Of a stretch of 21,524 nt of DNA, positions 14,884 through 21,524 are shown one piece after another. The stretch is taken from NCBI GenBank assembly GCA_030639665.1, contig DAOWCC010000015.1, positions 1-21,524 on the forward strand, written 5' to 3'. Positions within the stretch are counted from its first letter, which is position 1. Each line of letters starts with the position of its first letter. The DNA comes from Elusimicrobiota bacterium. Its GTDB lineage: Bacteria > Elusimicrobiota > Elusimicrobia > Elusimicrobiales > UBA9959. The notes below the pieces were generated by a model, which was not told where the DNA came from, did not search any database, and saw nothing but the letters and a program-made list of their open reading frames with translations. The position numbers and the translations under genes were made by a program.

Positions 14884-16314
14884 TTATTTCGCATTAACCA
14901 TTTTGGCCGCGAATTCGATAAGTTTTTTTGTGTCTTTAAAACTGCCCGTTTCGGCATATATCCTTAAAAGAGGCTCCGTGCCCGAAGGACGCATTAAAAC
15001 CCAATTATCATTGGCAAGCATTATTTTAAGACCGTCAATAGTTAAGGTTTTTTTGATTTTCTGTGAAAGGATAACTTTGGGGAATTTCTTTCTGAGTTTG
15101 ACGGCAAAAGAATGCTTATTGGTGACGGCTTTTTGAATTTTAAAATCACTGCGCAAAAAATAAGATTTGCCGTATTTTTTTTCTATGTCCTGATAAACCT
15201 CAGACATTTTCTTTTTGCTATCAGCCAATATTTGCATCATCAAAAGACCTGTTAATATACCGTCTCTCTCGGGAATATTCCCCTTCCATGAATAGCCGCC
15301 GGATTCTTCAACTCCGAAAGCCACATCTTCCGATATCATCTTTTCCGCTATATATTTAAATCCAACGGGAACTTCTTCCAAAAGCAATTTATGCGCGGAA
15401 GATTTTTCATTGAATTGATTAACGATTCTTTTGGTAAGATAGCCCATGGAAACAGCCTGAACAACCTTTCCTTTTAATTTATTCTTTTCAAGCAAATAAT
15501 CAAGCAAAATAGGCGCTATCTGACAGGGAGAAAGATAATTTCCTTTTTCATCAACCATGGCAAATCTATCGGAATCTCCGTCAAAAGCTATGCCTAAAGC
15601 CGCTTTCTTAGCCTTAACCGTTTTTATTAATTCGGCCATGTTTTTTTCTATAGGTTCGGGAGCTATTCCGCCAAACAAAGGATCTTTTTCACTATTTATC
15701 GTTATGACGCGCTTGGAATTGAAAATATCGCTTAAAACCTCCGCTCCCGTGCCATGCATAAAATCAACAACCACGGGCCCTTTAATTTTCTTTAAGATAT
15801 CTTCAATTTTAAATTTAGATTTTAAATAGGCGACATATTTTTTATTGAAAGATTTAAATTGAGGCTTAAAATCCACTTCCGCGCTTGGAGAAGCCTTTGA
15901 AACATAACTTTCAAGCTCGGCCGTAAAAGAAGGAGGAGCGGAACGACCGGCCTCTTTAAATTTAATGCCGTTGTAAAAATGTTTGTTATGACTTGCCGTT
16001 ATCATTATGCCGATTACATGTTTTTTGTAAGTCATATGGCTTATTGCCGGAGTGGGAACGACGGAATCGGAAACTGTCACGCTAAGCCCGTTCGCGGCTA
16101 AAACCTCAGCCACTGAAATAGCGAATTTTTCAGACATAAATCTTCTGTCATAGCCAACCACAATGGAAGGTTTATCCGAAATACGCATATATTTATACGC
16201 TATAAAGTCGCTCAAGCCTTGAGTTATTTTTCTAACATTGGCATATGTAAAATTTTCTGAAATAACACCTCTAAATCCATCTGTTCCAAAACTGATATTA
16301 TTATGATCGGCCAT
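14884..16314 (-). CDS. Phosphoglucomutase/phosphomannomutase family protein
   Basis: An alpha-D-phosphohexomutase that interconverts hexose 1- and 6-phosphates through a phosphoserine. All four signatures are present: GTDGFRG near the N-terminus (10-16), the phosphoserine loop ITASHN (S108), the metal loop DGDSDR (245-250), the sugar-binding EESGG (336-340) and the phosphate-binding RPSGTEP (442-448). The length of 476 residues fits the PGM/PMM group; GTDGFRG and EESGG lean towards glucose, but substrate choice cannot be fixed from motifs alone. A GGAG site (16323-16326) and a TATAAT box (16337-16342) precede the ATG. It would link glucose 6-phosphate to glucose 1-phosphate, relevant to glycogen and LPS sugars. 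Confidence 0.9.
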   Translation of the reverse strand: MADHNNISFGTDGFRGVISENFTYANVRKITQGLSDFIAYKYMRISDKPSIVVGYDRRFMSEKFAISVAEVLAANGLSVTVSDSVVPTPAISHMTYKKHVIGIMITASHNKHFYNGIKFKEAGRSAPPSFTAELESYVSKASPSAEVDFKPQFKSFNKKYVAYLKSKFKIEDILKKIKGPVVVDFMHGTGAEVLSDIFNSKRVITINSEKDPLFGGIAPEPIEKNMAELIKTVKAKKAALGIAFDGDSDRFAMVDEKGNYLSPCQIAPILLDYLLEKNKLKGKVVQAVSMGYLTKRIVNQFNEKSSAHKLLLEEVPVGFKYIAEKMISEDVAFGVEESGGYSWKGNIPERDGILTGLLMMQILADSKKKMSEVYQDIEKKYGKSYFLRSDFKIQKAVTNKHSFAVKLRKKFPKVILSQKIKKTLTIDGLKIMLANDNWVLMRPSGTEPLLRIYAETGSFKDTKKLIEFAAKMVNAK

Positions 16315-16336
16315 TTTTATGTCTCCAAAAATTCAA

Positions 16337-16342
16337 ATTATA
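16337..16342 (-). promoter_or_regulatory. Putative -10 box (TATAAT) of the phosphohexomutase gene
   Basis: A consensus TATAAT on the minus strand, 22 bases before the ATG at 16314, with a GGAG ribosome-binding site in between. No convincing -35 hexamer is seen at the usual spacing, so this is a moderate call. Confidence 0.45.
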
Positions 16343-16405
16343 GTGCTTCGGTTTCATATATTAGAAAAATAAAGCCAATTAGTCCAATGATAAACCGCAG
16401 AATAA

Positions 16406-17605
16406 TTAAGGATGCACCTTACAACTCTTGCCTCTTGTTTCTTGCTTTTTACCTCTCTTTGGCACATGGAAATTCGCCATAACCGCCTCTACCATCTTTT
16501 CAGTTTCAAGCCGAAAGGCTTTTTCAATCCATTTCCCGGGCTTAAAAAATAAATTCTCGCCTTCAAAAATTTTTTCAAGCTCTATCACATATCTTACGCC
16601 TTTAGAGCTCAATAATCTTTTATTTTTTATTTCCGACCGTCCGCATATTATAACTATGGGTTTCTTATATTTTAACGCCAGAGAGGAAAGCCCGTAAAAT
16701 CCTTTCCCGCAAAGACTTTGTTTATCAAATTTTCCCTCGCCCGTAATAAGGATATCCGCTTTCTTAGCATTATTCTCAATACCGATAAGGTCAAATACAT
16801 ATTTCGTTCCGTCTGATAATTTTGCGTCAAAAAAAGCGCTTAAACCCGCCGCGAGCCCTCCGGCCGCGGCTCCGCCTTTAAGACTGCTTATATTTTTATT
16901 TAAATCGCGTTTGACAATCTTTGAATAATGCAATAAGACTTTTTCAATAATTTTCACTTTTTGAGGGCAAGCTCCTTTTTGCGGACCAAAAATTCTGGCG
17001 GAGCCTTTTTTTCCGCATAAAAGATTTGAAACATCCGTCAAAGCTATAAATTCAATCTTTTTTAATTTCTTTGGAACTCCGTTATCAATCTTTGAAAGTT
17101 TTGATAAGCCTCGCGCTCCTCTTAAAATATCTTTGCCTTTAATATCCGTCAATTTGAACCCAAATCCCTGGGCGCAACCCGCTCCCCCATCATTTGAAGC
17201 GCTGCCGCCAAGCCCGATAATTATTTTCTTTGCTCCCAATTTGAGCGCTTTATCTATCAACTGCCCGACCCCGAATGTTGAAGCGTTCATGGCGTCAAGC
17301 TCATTACGCTTAAGATATTTAATGCCCGAAGCCTCAGCCATCTCAATAACAGCCGTTTTATCTTTACAAAAAATATATTTGGCTTTAACTTTCTTTTTTA
17401 GCGGCCCGTCCACTTTAAGCGTTTTTATTTGACCGCCAAAAACATTCAAGACGATATCAATCAAACCGTCTCCCCCATCTGAAATGGGAGCCAATTTTAA
17501 ATTAATTTTAGGCAAAGCTTCTTTTATGCCTTTGGCAATTGATTTAGCCGCCAAGCCGGCATTAAGCGTGCCTTTAAAAGAATTGGGTGAAATAAGTATA
17601 TTCAT
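16406..17605 (-). CDS. Glycerate kinase (GarK/GlxK family)
   Basis: Phosphorylates D-glycerate, normally to 2-phosphoglycerate in this family (glycerate 2-kinase), feeding lower glycolysis. The N-terminus MNILISPNSFKGTLNA is the family hallmark. ISDGGDGLIDIV (41-52), KKIIIGLGGSASNDGGAGCA and DILITGEGKFDKQS further along are also diagnostic. The body is the usual 380 residues or so. The last 20 residues (PKRGKKQETRGKSCKVHP) are very basic and lie over a 7-bp-period repeat, so the C-terminus may have been extended by repeat sequence. The ATG is only 26 bp from the divergent radical SAM gene start and has no Shine-Dalgarno motif, suggesting a near-leaderless transcript. Confidence 0.93.
   Translation of the reverse strand: MNILISPNSFKGTLNAGLAAKSIAKGIKEALPKINLKLAPISDGGDGLIDIVLNVFGGQIKTLKVDGPLKKKVKAKYIFCKDKTAVIEMAEASGIKYLKRNELDAMNASTFGVGQLIDKALKLGAKKIIIGLGGSASNDGGAGCAQGFGFKLTDIKGKDILRGARGLSKLSKIDNGVPKKLKKIEFIALTDVSNLLCGKKGSARIFGPQKGACPQKVKIIEKVLLHYSKIVKRDLNKNISSLKGGAAAGGLAAGLSAFFDAKLSDGTKYVFDLIGIENNAKKADILITGEGKFDKQSLCGKGFYGLSSLALKYKKPIVIICGRSEIKNKRLLSSKGVRYVIELEKIFEGENLFFKPGKWIEKAFRLETEKMVEAVMANFHVPKRGKKQETRGKSCKVHP
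16424..16458. repeat. Degenerate heptamer repeat inside the glycerate kinase 3' end
   Basis: Five in-phase 7-mers on the plus strand: ACTCTTG, CCTCTTG, TTTCTTG, CTTTTTA, CCTCTCT. On the coding strand this reads as GCAAGAG-like units and encodes most of the last 15 residues of the glycerate kinase. Confidence 0.6.
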
Positions 17606-17617
17606 ATTAGACTTTTG

Positions 17618-17624
17618 TATAATA
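17618..17624. promoter_or_regulatory. Symmetrical -10 element (TATAATA) in a 26-bp divergent spacer
   Basis: TATAATA reads TATTATA on the other strand, so both strands carry a -10-like hexamer. On the plus strand TATAAT ends 8 bases before the radical SAM ATG (17632). On the minus strand TATTAT ends 13 bases before the glycerate kinase ATG (17605). Start sites at normal distance would give leaders of about 0-6 nt both ways. No -35 or Shine-Dalgarno motif is evident on either side. Confidence 0.55.
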
Positions 17625-17631
17625 ACATTTC

Positions 17632-18279
17632 ATGAACACGGCAAAACTGGTATATAGATACAATGATAGTCTCTATATTAATCTCACTAATCAATGTCCG
17701 ACAAAATGCGTTTTCTGCATAAAATACTTATGGAAAATGCAATTTCACGGATACAATCTAGATATTAGCAAATTCGAACCAAACGCGGACGCCTATATAG
17801 ACGCTATTGGCAAAGAAATTAAAATCGCCGGGTTTAATGAAATTATCTTTTGCGGATATGGCGAGCCGACTATGCGCTTGGCTGAAATGCTTAAAATTTC
17901 AAGCGCTATTCGCGCAGGAAAAATAGTCGGTTTGCAAAGTGATTTTAAAATAAGATTAAATACAAATGGTTTGGGAAACTTAATAAACAAAAGGAATATC
18001 GTTCCCGAATTAAAAGGCAGTATCAACTCTGTCAGTATCAGTTTGAACACAATGGACCCCCGGCAATGGCTTCATCTTATGAATCCGCTTAGCGAATACA
18101 GGGAAGAAGGTTTTTTGAGCGTTTTGCAATTTATAAAAGATTGTTCCAAAAATTTGGATAAAACCACAATTACCGCTCTTGACAATCTTGGCGCGGACCT
18201 GGAAAAATTAAACGCTCTGGCAAAAGAATTGAATATAGATATAAGAATAAGATCAGGGCTTGAAATTAAAAAATTATGA
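17632..18279 (+). CDS. Small radical SAM protein (TatD-associated type)
   Basis: A 215-residue radical SAM enzyme. The 4Fe-4S cluster motif is CPTKCVFC (C22, C26, C29; CX3CX2C) in the setting LYINLTNQCPTKCVFC, and a glycine-rich SAM motif reads CGYGEPT (74-80). The opening, short length and spacing resemble the small radical SAM family annotated as associated with TatD nucleases, but no tatD gene is in the window. No auxiliary cluster Cys motif is visible and the substrate is unknown. The TGA overlaps the ATG of the CBM48-like gene by 4 bp, implying co-translation with an alpha-glucan-binding type protein, an unexpected partner. The start lacks a Shine-Dalgarno motif. Confidence 0.8.
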   Translation: MNTAKLVYRYNDSLYINLTNQCPTKCVFCIKYLWKMQFHGYNLDISKFEPNADAYIDAIGKEIKIAGFNEIIFCGYGEPTMRLAEMLKISSAIRAGKIVGLQSDFKIRLNTNGLGNLINKRNIVPELKGSINSVSISLNTMDPRQWLHLMNPLSEYREEGFLSVLQFIKDCSKNLDKTTITALDNLGADLEKLNALAKELNIDIRIRSGLEIKKL

Positions 18280-18740
18280 AATTGGAAAGAAAAACATTAT
18301 TGATGATAACCGCTCTCGGTTTTTTGATCTTAGCCAGCATTCCGAGCGTTCTGTTTCATAAGGCTTTAAAAAAATATTTTGGTTTTCTCTACTCGTGGGA
18401 TGTAGCTGTTTTGAAATTAAATAAACCGGGAACTCTTCCAAAAATGCCTGATAGAAACCATGCTACATACGAAATTCCTCACTCGGAACTTAGGTTTGTA
18501 AAATTCTCGGTAAAAATGCCAAAAGCCTCATCAGTCAAAATAGCGGCTGACTTTAATAAATGGAATCCCGATAATCTTGCTCTTGTAAAAAGCGGAAAAA
18601 CATGGAAAACCATTGTTACGCTACCCTCCGGAGAATATAGATATTTGTATAAAATAGACAATGAATTCGTCCTTGATCCGTTAAATCAAAAAACATCCAC
18701 TTATAATGGACGAAAGGTATCTCTTTTAACAGTCAAATGA
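18276..18740 (+). CDS. Membrane-anchored CBM48 (glycogen-binding E-set) protein
   Basis: A 154-residue protein with one hydrophobic N-terminal segment (about 8-29), probably a signal anchor. Its C-terminal domain (about 73-154) looks like the early-set glycogen-binding module of AMPK beta and branching enzymes (CBM48): VKFSVKMPKASSVKIAADFNKW, then WKTIVTLPSGEYRYLYKID and FVLDPLN. Aromatic residues of the sugar-binding face (W in FNKWNP, W in GKTWKT) are kept. No catalytic domain is attached. It is joined by ATGA overlaps to the radical SAM gene before it and the GH57-like gene after it. The likely role is binding alpha-glucan at the membrane surface; this is inference from the fold. Confidence 0.75.
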   Translation: MKLERKTLLMITALGFLILASIPSVLFHKALKKYFGFLYSWDVAVLKLNKPGTLPKMPDRNHATYEIPHSELRFVKFSVKMPKASSVKIAADFNKWNPDNLALVKSGKTWKTIVTLPSGEYRYLYKIDNEFVLDPLNQKTSTYNGRKVSLLTVK

Positions 18741-20479
18741 ATAAATTGATTTTTACCATCACCTTGCTTATAGCGGTCAATATTTCCGCCTCAGCTTCAA
18801 TATTTGACGCTTTTAATCCCGCTACCGACAATACTTCAAATAAAATCGAAACAACCGCGGTTTTGCTTTGGATGCCGGCGTTTGCCCCCTCATTGGAAAA
18901 TATACTTGATGAACTGGAAAAGAATCCCGATTTAAAAATCACTATAGCGCTATCGGAGCCAATAGACGATCAGGATTTAAAAAGACTGCAAAAAATTTCA
19001 AAAAAAGGCCAAATTGAAATAATTATGCGGCTAACAAACAACCCGGTCATAGGACTTTTCTATTACCCAAAAAACATTTCTCCTCTCAAAGATACTGCCG
19101 GAGAATTACAATACTCTGGTAATAATCCATTTTTTTTCGCCCAAAGGCTTATGGATGCCAGAAAAGCTTTTATACAAAATTTAGAAGCTTTCCCCGCGGG
19201 TTTTGCGAACTCTCCCGGTGACATGTTTTCCGATTATGTGCCGCTGGCCAAATCCATTGAATTGCGTTGGCTGGCATCCGGCCCGCTTATATCAAGCGCG
19301 ACTTATGAAATCCTCAATTGCGAGGGAATAAATATTGTTCCCTTTGAACTTTTTAAAAGTTCCGAAACATTTATCTTTAAAGAAAACGCTCTAAACTTTA
19401 TCGCCTATGATAAAACTCTCTCCCTTCAAACGGATGAGAATGAATTGCTCCTTGATTTTTTAAGTTTGAATAAACAAAAACGATATTTAACCGTAAGCGA
19501 AGCAATTGATATCGCCATATCCACGCCTGTAAGCAGAGCCTCTTTGCCCGATATGACCACGCCTTGGACAAAAGATTATTCTCTTTGGATTTCAAACAGA
19601 CAGCAGAGGGGACTTCTAACGGGTCTTGAAAAAACGAGAGAAGAAATTTTACGATTCATGGGTTTAAATCAAAACAAAACCAAGAGAATAAACAGACTTT
19701 TGAATGACTTTTATGAAATTGAAAGCGGTCCGCAATTGATTGAGCTGTTTGAAAACCAGGGAAAAAAATCAAAAACCGTTGAACTGGATTTGCAAAACGC
19801 GTTCGCGAAAATTTACAGGCGCATGGGAAAAAATCTTCCCAATTGGCTATTTAAATCATTTAAGGAGCTATCACCTGAAAACAATATCACCACCGTGCTT
19901 ATATCATCCGGGACAAATTTTATTAATTTTAAAAACAGCTTCACCCCCGAGGAAGAATTACACGTAAAAAACGAATCCGAAGCAATTTCATCACAGACAT
20001 TTCGCATAGCCGAAATGGATATTCATTGGGATGAAAATGAAATTGAATTTTATTTAAAACCCGAGTTAATAAACGATACGGATGAGTACGAAGAAATCGA
20101 CTTCGACAATATTGAGATTGATATTTACATTGATATAAACAATAGACTGCGGGCCGGCAGAAGAAGAGCTCTTCGCGGCAATAAGATAAACATACTTCCC
20201 CAAGACGCGTGGGAATACTCCATAAGCGTAAATAGCGCCGAAACTCTTATAAACTATGCCGCCATGTCCGGAATTAAAAAGCTCTATTCCACAAAAACAA
20301 TAAAAGAAAACGGCGGGTTCAAAATAACATTGCCGAGAAAAACTCTTCGGGGAAATCCTTTGCGCTGGGGCTATTCCGCCATTATATTCTCAGACAAAAG
20401 CGCTAAAGAATTCACCGACAAATTATCCTCCGATAAGCCGGAAGGCTATCTATCCAGCATAAGACCCGGAAAGAAGTAA
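18737..20479 (+). CDS. Exported GH57-like protein with glucodextranase-type C-terminal module, probably non-catalytic
   Basis: A 580-residue exported protein (signal peptide 1-20, ending ISASA). Residues about 39-310 resemble a GH57 amylase-type barrel. PSLENILDELEKNP, then KGQIEIIMRLTNNPVIGLFY (90-109) lies where GH57 has its GQxE...HP motif. PAGFANSPGDMFSDYVPLA (153-171) sits at the usual nucleophile site, and PWTKDYSLWISNRQQRG (276-292) at the 'W.G...QN' motif. The His residues and the nucleophile Glu of active GH57 are not seen, so it may be a pseudoenzyme. Residues about 425-555 (IDIYIDINNR, ALRGN, DAWEYSISV, PLRWGYSAIIF) resemble the glucodextranase C-terminal sugar-binding module. An alpha-glucan role is suggested by this and the CBM48 neighbour. 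Assignment to GH57 is by pattern only. Confidence 0.6.
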   Translation: MNKLIFTITLLIAVNISASASIFDAFNPATDNTSNKIETTAVLLWMPAFAPSLENILDELEKNPDLKITIALSEPIDDQDLKRLQKISKKGQIEIIMRLTNNPVIGLFYYPKNISPLKDTAGELQYSGNNPFFFAQRLMDARKAFIQNLEAFPAGFANSPGDMFSDYVPLAKSIELRWLASGPLISSATYEILNCEGINIVPFELFKSSETFIFKENALNFIAYDKTLSLQTDENELLLDFLSLNKQKRYLTVSEAIDIAISTPVSRASLPDMTTPWTKDYSLWISNRQQRGLLTGLEKTREEILRFMGLNQNKTKRINRLLNDFYEIESGPQLIELFENQGKKSKTVELDLQNAFAKIYRRMGKNLPNWLFKSFKELSPENNITTVLISSGTNFINFKNSFTPEEELHVKNESEAISSQTFRIAEMDIHWDENEIEFYLKPELINDTDEYEEIDFDNIEIDIYIDINNRLRAGRRRALRGNKINILPQDAWEYSISVNSAETLINYAAMSGIKKLYSTKTIKENGGFKITLPRKTLRGNPLRWGYSAIIFSDKSAKEFTDKLSSDKPEGYLSSIRPGKK

Positions 20480-20496
20480 TTTAATTTTTGAGCGCT

Positions 20497-20528
20497 TTGA
20501 GATTAATAACTTTCGCATAATTTATACT
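20497..20528 (+). promoter_or_regulatory. Weak promoter-like sequence before the NIF3 gene
   Basis: TTGAGA (20497-20502) and TATACT (20523-20528) resemble -35 and -10 boxes, but the 20-bp spacer is too long; CATAAT at 20516 is too close. A promoter somewhere in this 98-bp gap is likely, since it separates the gene from the preceding operon, but the exact boxes are uncertain. Confidence 0.3.
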
Positions 20529-20577
20529 GTGGGGTGTCCTGCATACATAGTCCACTCCGCGTCAAAGGATAACATCT

Positions 20578-21333
20578 ATGGAACAAAGAGAAAAAATAGT
20601 TTCCTTTCTTAATTCGTATCTTGATATTAAAAACATAAAAGACAGTTCGCAAAACGGCCTTCAATGCGAAGGATGCGAAAATGTGAAAAAAATAGTTTTT
20701 GGCGTTTCAATGTCACTTAAACTCATTGAAAAAGCGATAAAAGAAAAAGCCGATATGATAATTGTTCATCATGGCCTTTTATGGGGCCGTTCACTGATTT
20801 TTAAAGGGCCGCATAAGAAAAAACTCGAACTTCTTTTTAAAAACAATATAAGTCTTCTCGGTTATCATCTTCCGCTTGATAAACATATTAAAATCGGAAA
20901 TAACGCTCAAATAATGAATTATCTGGGCGCCAAGCAATTAAAACCTTTCGGTCTTTATGATGGGGAGACAATAGGCTTTAAAAGCGCGTTTTCCAAACAT
21001 AAAAGTTTGGATGGGATAATCAAAACACTCTCGGAGAAACTTAGTTCAAAAATAGCATGTCTTGAATTCGGCCCAAAAAAAATAAAAACCCTGGGAGTAA
21101 TAAGCGGCGGAGCTCAAAGCATGTTCACTCAAGCGATAGACGCAAATCTTGATTTATATATAACCGGAGAAATCAGCGAATTCGTTCAGGAGACGGCCCG
21201 CGAAAACAATATAAACTTTATTTCAGCGGGACATTATAATAGCGAAAAACCGGGCATATGGGCGCTTGAAAAGCTTATTAAGTCCAAATTCAAAGTTGAA
21301 ACAAAATTTATAGATGTGCCAAATCCAATATAA
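20578..21333 (+). CDS. NIF3-family dinuclear-metal protein (GTP cyclohydrolase I type 2 homologue)
   Basis: Members bind two metal ions and are widely conserved; the 'GTP cyclohydrolase' name is inherited and the true reaction is unsettled. Metal ligands are visible: HHGLLWG (H64, H65), a YHLPLDKH segment (H97, D101) and, at the C-terminus, SAGHYNSEKPG (H219, E223). SSQNGLQCEG near the start is also characteristic. The length of 251 residues matches the short form without the inserted PII-like domain. AAAGGAT precedes the ATG. It appears to be a single-gene unit. Confidence 0.92.
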   Translation: MEQREKIVSFLNSYLDIKNIKDSSQNGLQCEGCENVKKIVFGVSMSLKLIEKAIKEKADMIIVHHGLLWGRSLIFKGPHKKKLELLFKNNISLLGYHLPLDKHIKIGNNAQIMNYLGAKQLKPFGLYDGETIGFKSAFSKHKSLDGIIKTLSEKLSSKIACLEFGPKKIKTLGVISGGAQSMFTQAIDANLDLYITGEISEFVQETARENNINFISAGHYNSEKPGIWALEKLIKSKFKVETKFIDVPNPI

Positions 21334-21335
21334 TT

Positions 21336-21350
21336 TCCTCCTACGGAGGA
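21336..21350. repeat. Short GC-rich hairpin after the NIF3 gene
   Basis: TCCTCC-TAC-GGAGGA, a 6-bp stem two bases after the stop codon, with no T tail. It has the same form as the hairpin at 1687-1703, and the 10-mer TACGGAGGAG recurs at 10177-10186 at the end of the exported TPR gene. Confidence 0.5.
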
Positions 21351-21392
21351 GTGACCAGTCACCAGTTACAAGTCACAAGCAACAGCAAAACA
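21351..21392. repeat. Degenerate heptamer tandem repeat (GTCACAA-like)
   Basis: Six in-phase 7-mers: GTGACCA, GTCACCA, GTTACAA, GTCACAA, GCAACAG, CAAAACA. The rest of the 191-bp spacer to the window edge (to 21524) is AT-rich and holds no gene I can support. Confidence 0.65.
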
Positions 21393-21524
21393 GAATAGAG
21401 GCAACCAGCTTAATTTTTCCAATTTTTATTCTATATTCCATTCAAAAAAACAGATAAAAATTTCAATCTATATCTATCACAAAACCAATAATAAAAAGCC
21501 GGTTTTATCTTTAGCAAGTTTTAA

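Noticed and set aside
21477..21524. Short open minus-strand frame running in from the window edge
   Set aside because: Only about 15 codons before a TGA, no recognisable motif; cannot be supported as the end of a real gene.

Overview
The window is an AT-rich chromosomal segment from a diderm bacterium that makes lipopolysaccharide. It carries the outer-membrane assembly protein BamA, a Skp-like periplasmic chaperone, and the early lipid A enzymes LpxD, LpxC, FabZ, LpxA and LpxI. LpxI in place of LpxH, the gene order, TGA used as a normal stop, and the mixture of housekeeping genes with alpha-glucan-related genes would suit a deep-branching diderm lineage such as Elusimicrobiota or Omnitrophota. 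That assignment is an inference; no rRNA or other marker in the window settles it. I see no phage, transposase, CRISPR array, tRNA or rRNA.

Layout. (1) From 1 to 6728, plus strand: bamA (5' end cut by the window edge), ompH/skp, lpxD, lpxC, fabZ, lpxA and lpxI, mostly tightly packed or overlapping. Together they build the acylated glucosamine precursor of lipid A and insert outer-membrane proteins. (2) From 6752 to 17605, all minus strand. In transcription order these are garK-type glycerate kinase, phosphohexomutase, metK, a small exported protein preceded by a long inverted repeat, serS, an exported TPR protein, a half-size EamA transporter, a second TPR protein and a lipoprotein with a zincin HEXXH motif. 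The lipoprotein gene converges on lpxI. (3) From 17632 to 20479, plus strand: a three-gene block linked by two 4-bp ATGA overlaps, namely a small radical SAM protein, a membrane-anchored CBM48-like protein and an exported protein that resembles a GH57 barrel without its catalytic residues plus a glucodextranase-type C-terminal module. (4) From 20578 to 21333: a NIF3-family protein, followed by a repeat-bearing spacer to the window edge.

Most notable non-coding signals. A perfect 20-bp inverted repeat with a 54-nt loop (13399-13492) buries the ribosome-binding site and first base of the start codon of the next gene. Three loci carry degenerate 7-bp-period repeats, and one of them seems to encode the C-terminal tail of the glycerate kinase. 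A symmetrical TATAATA element sits in the 26-bp gap between the divergent garK and radical SAM genes and would give near-leaderless transcripts both ways. Short GC-rich hairpins lie in the spacers after bamA and nif3.

Most housekeeping calls rest on visible catalytic motifs and are secure. The least certain calls are the roles of the TPR proteins, the exported 196-residue protein, the zincin lipoprotein and the GH57-like protein.
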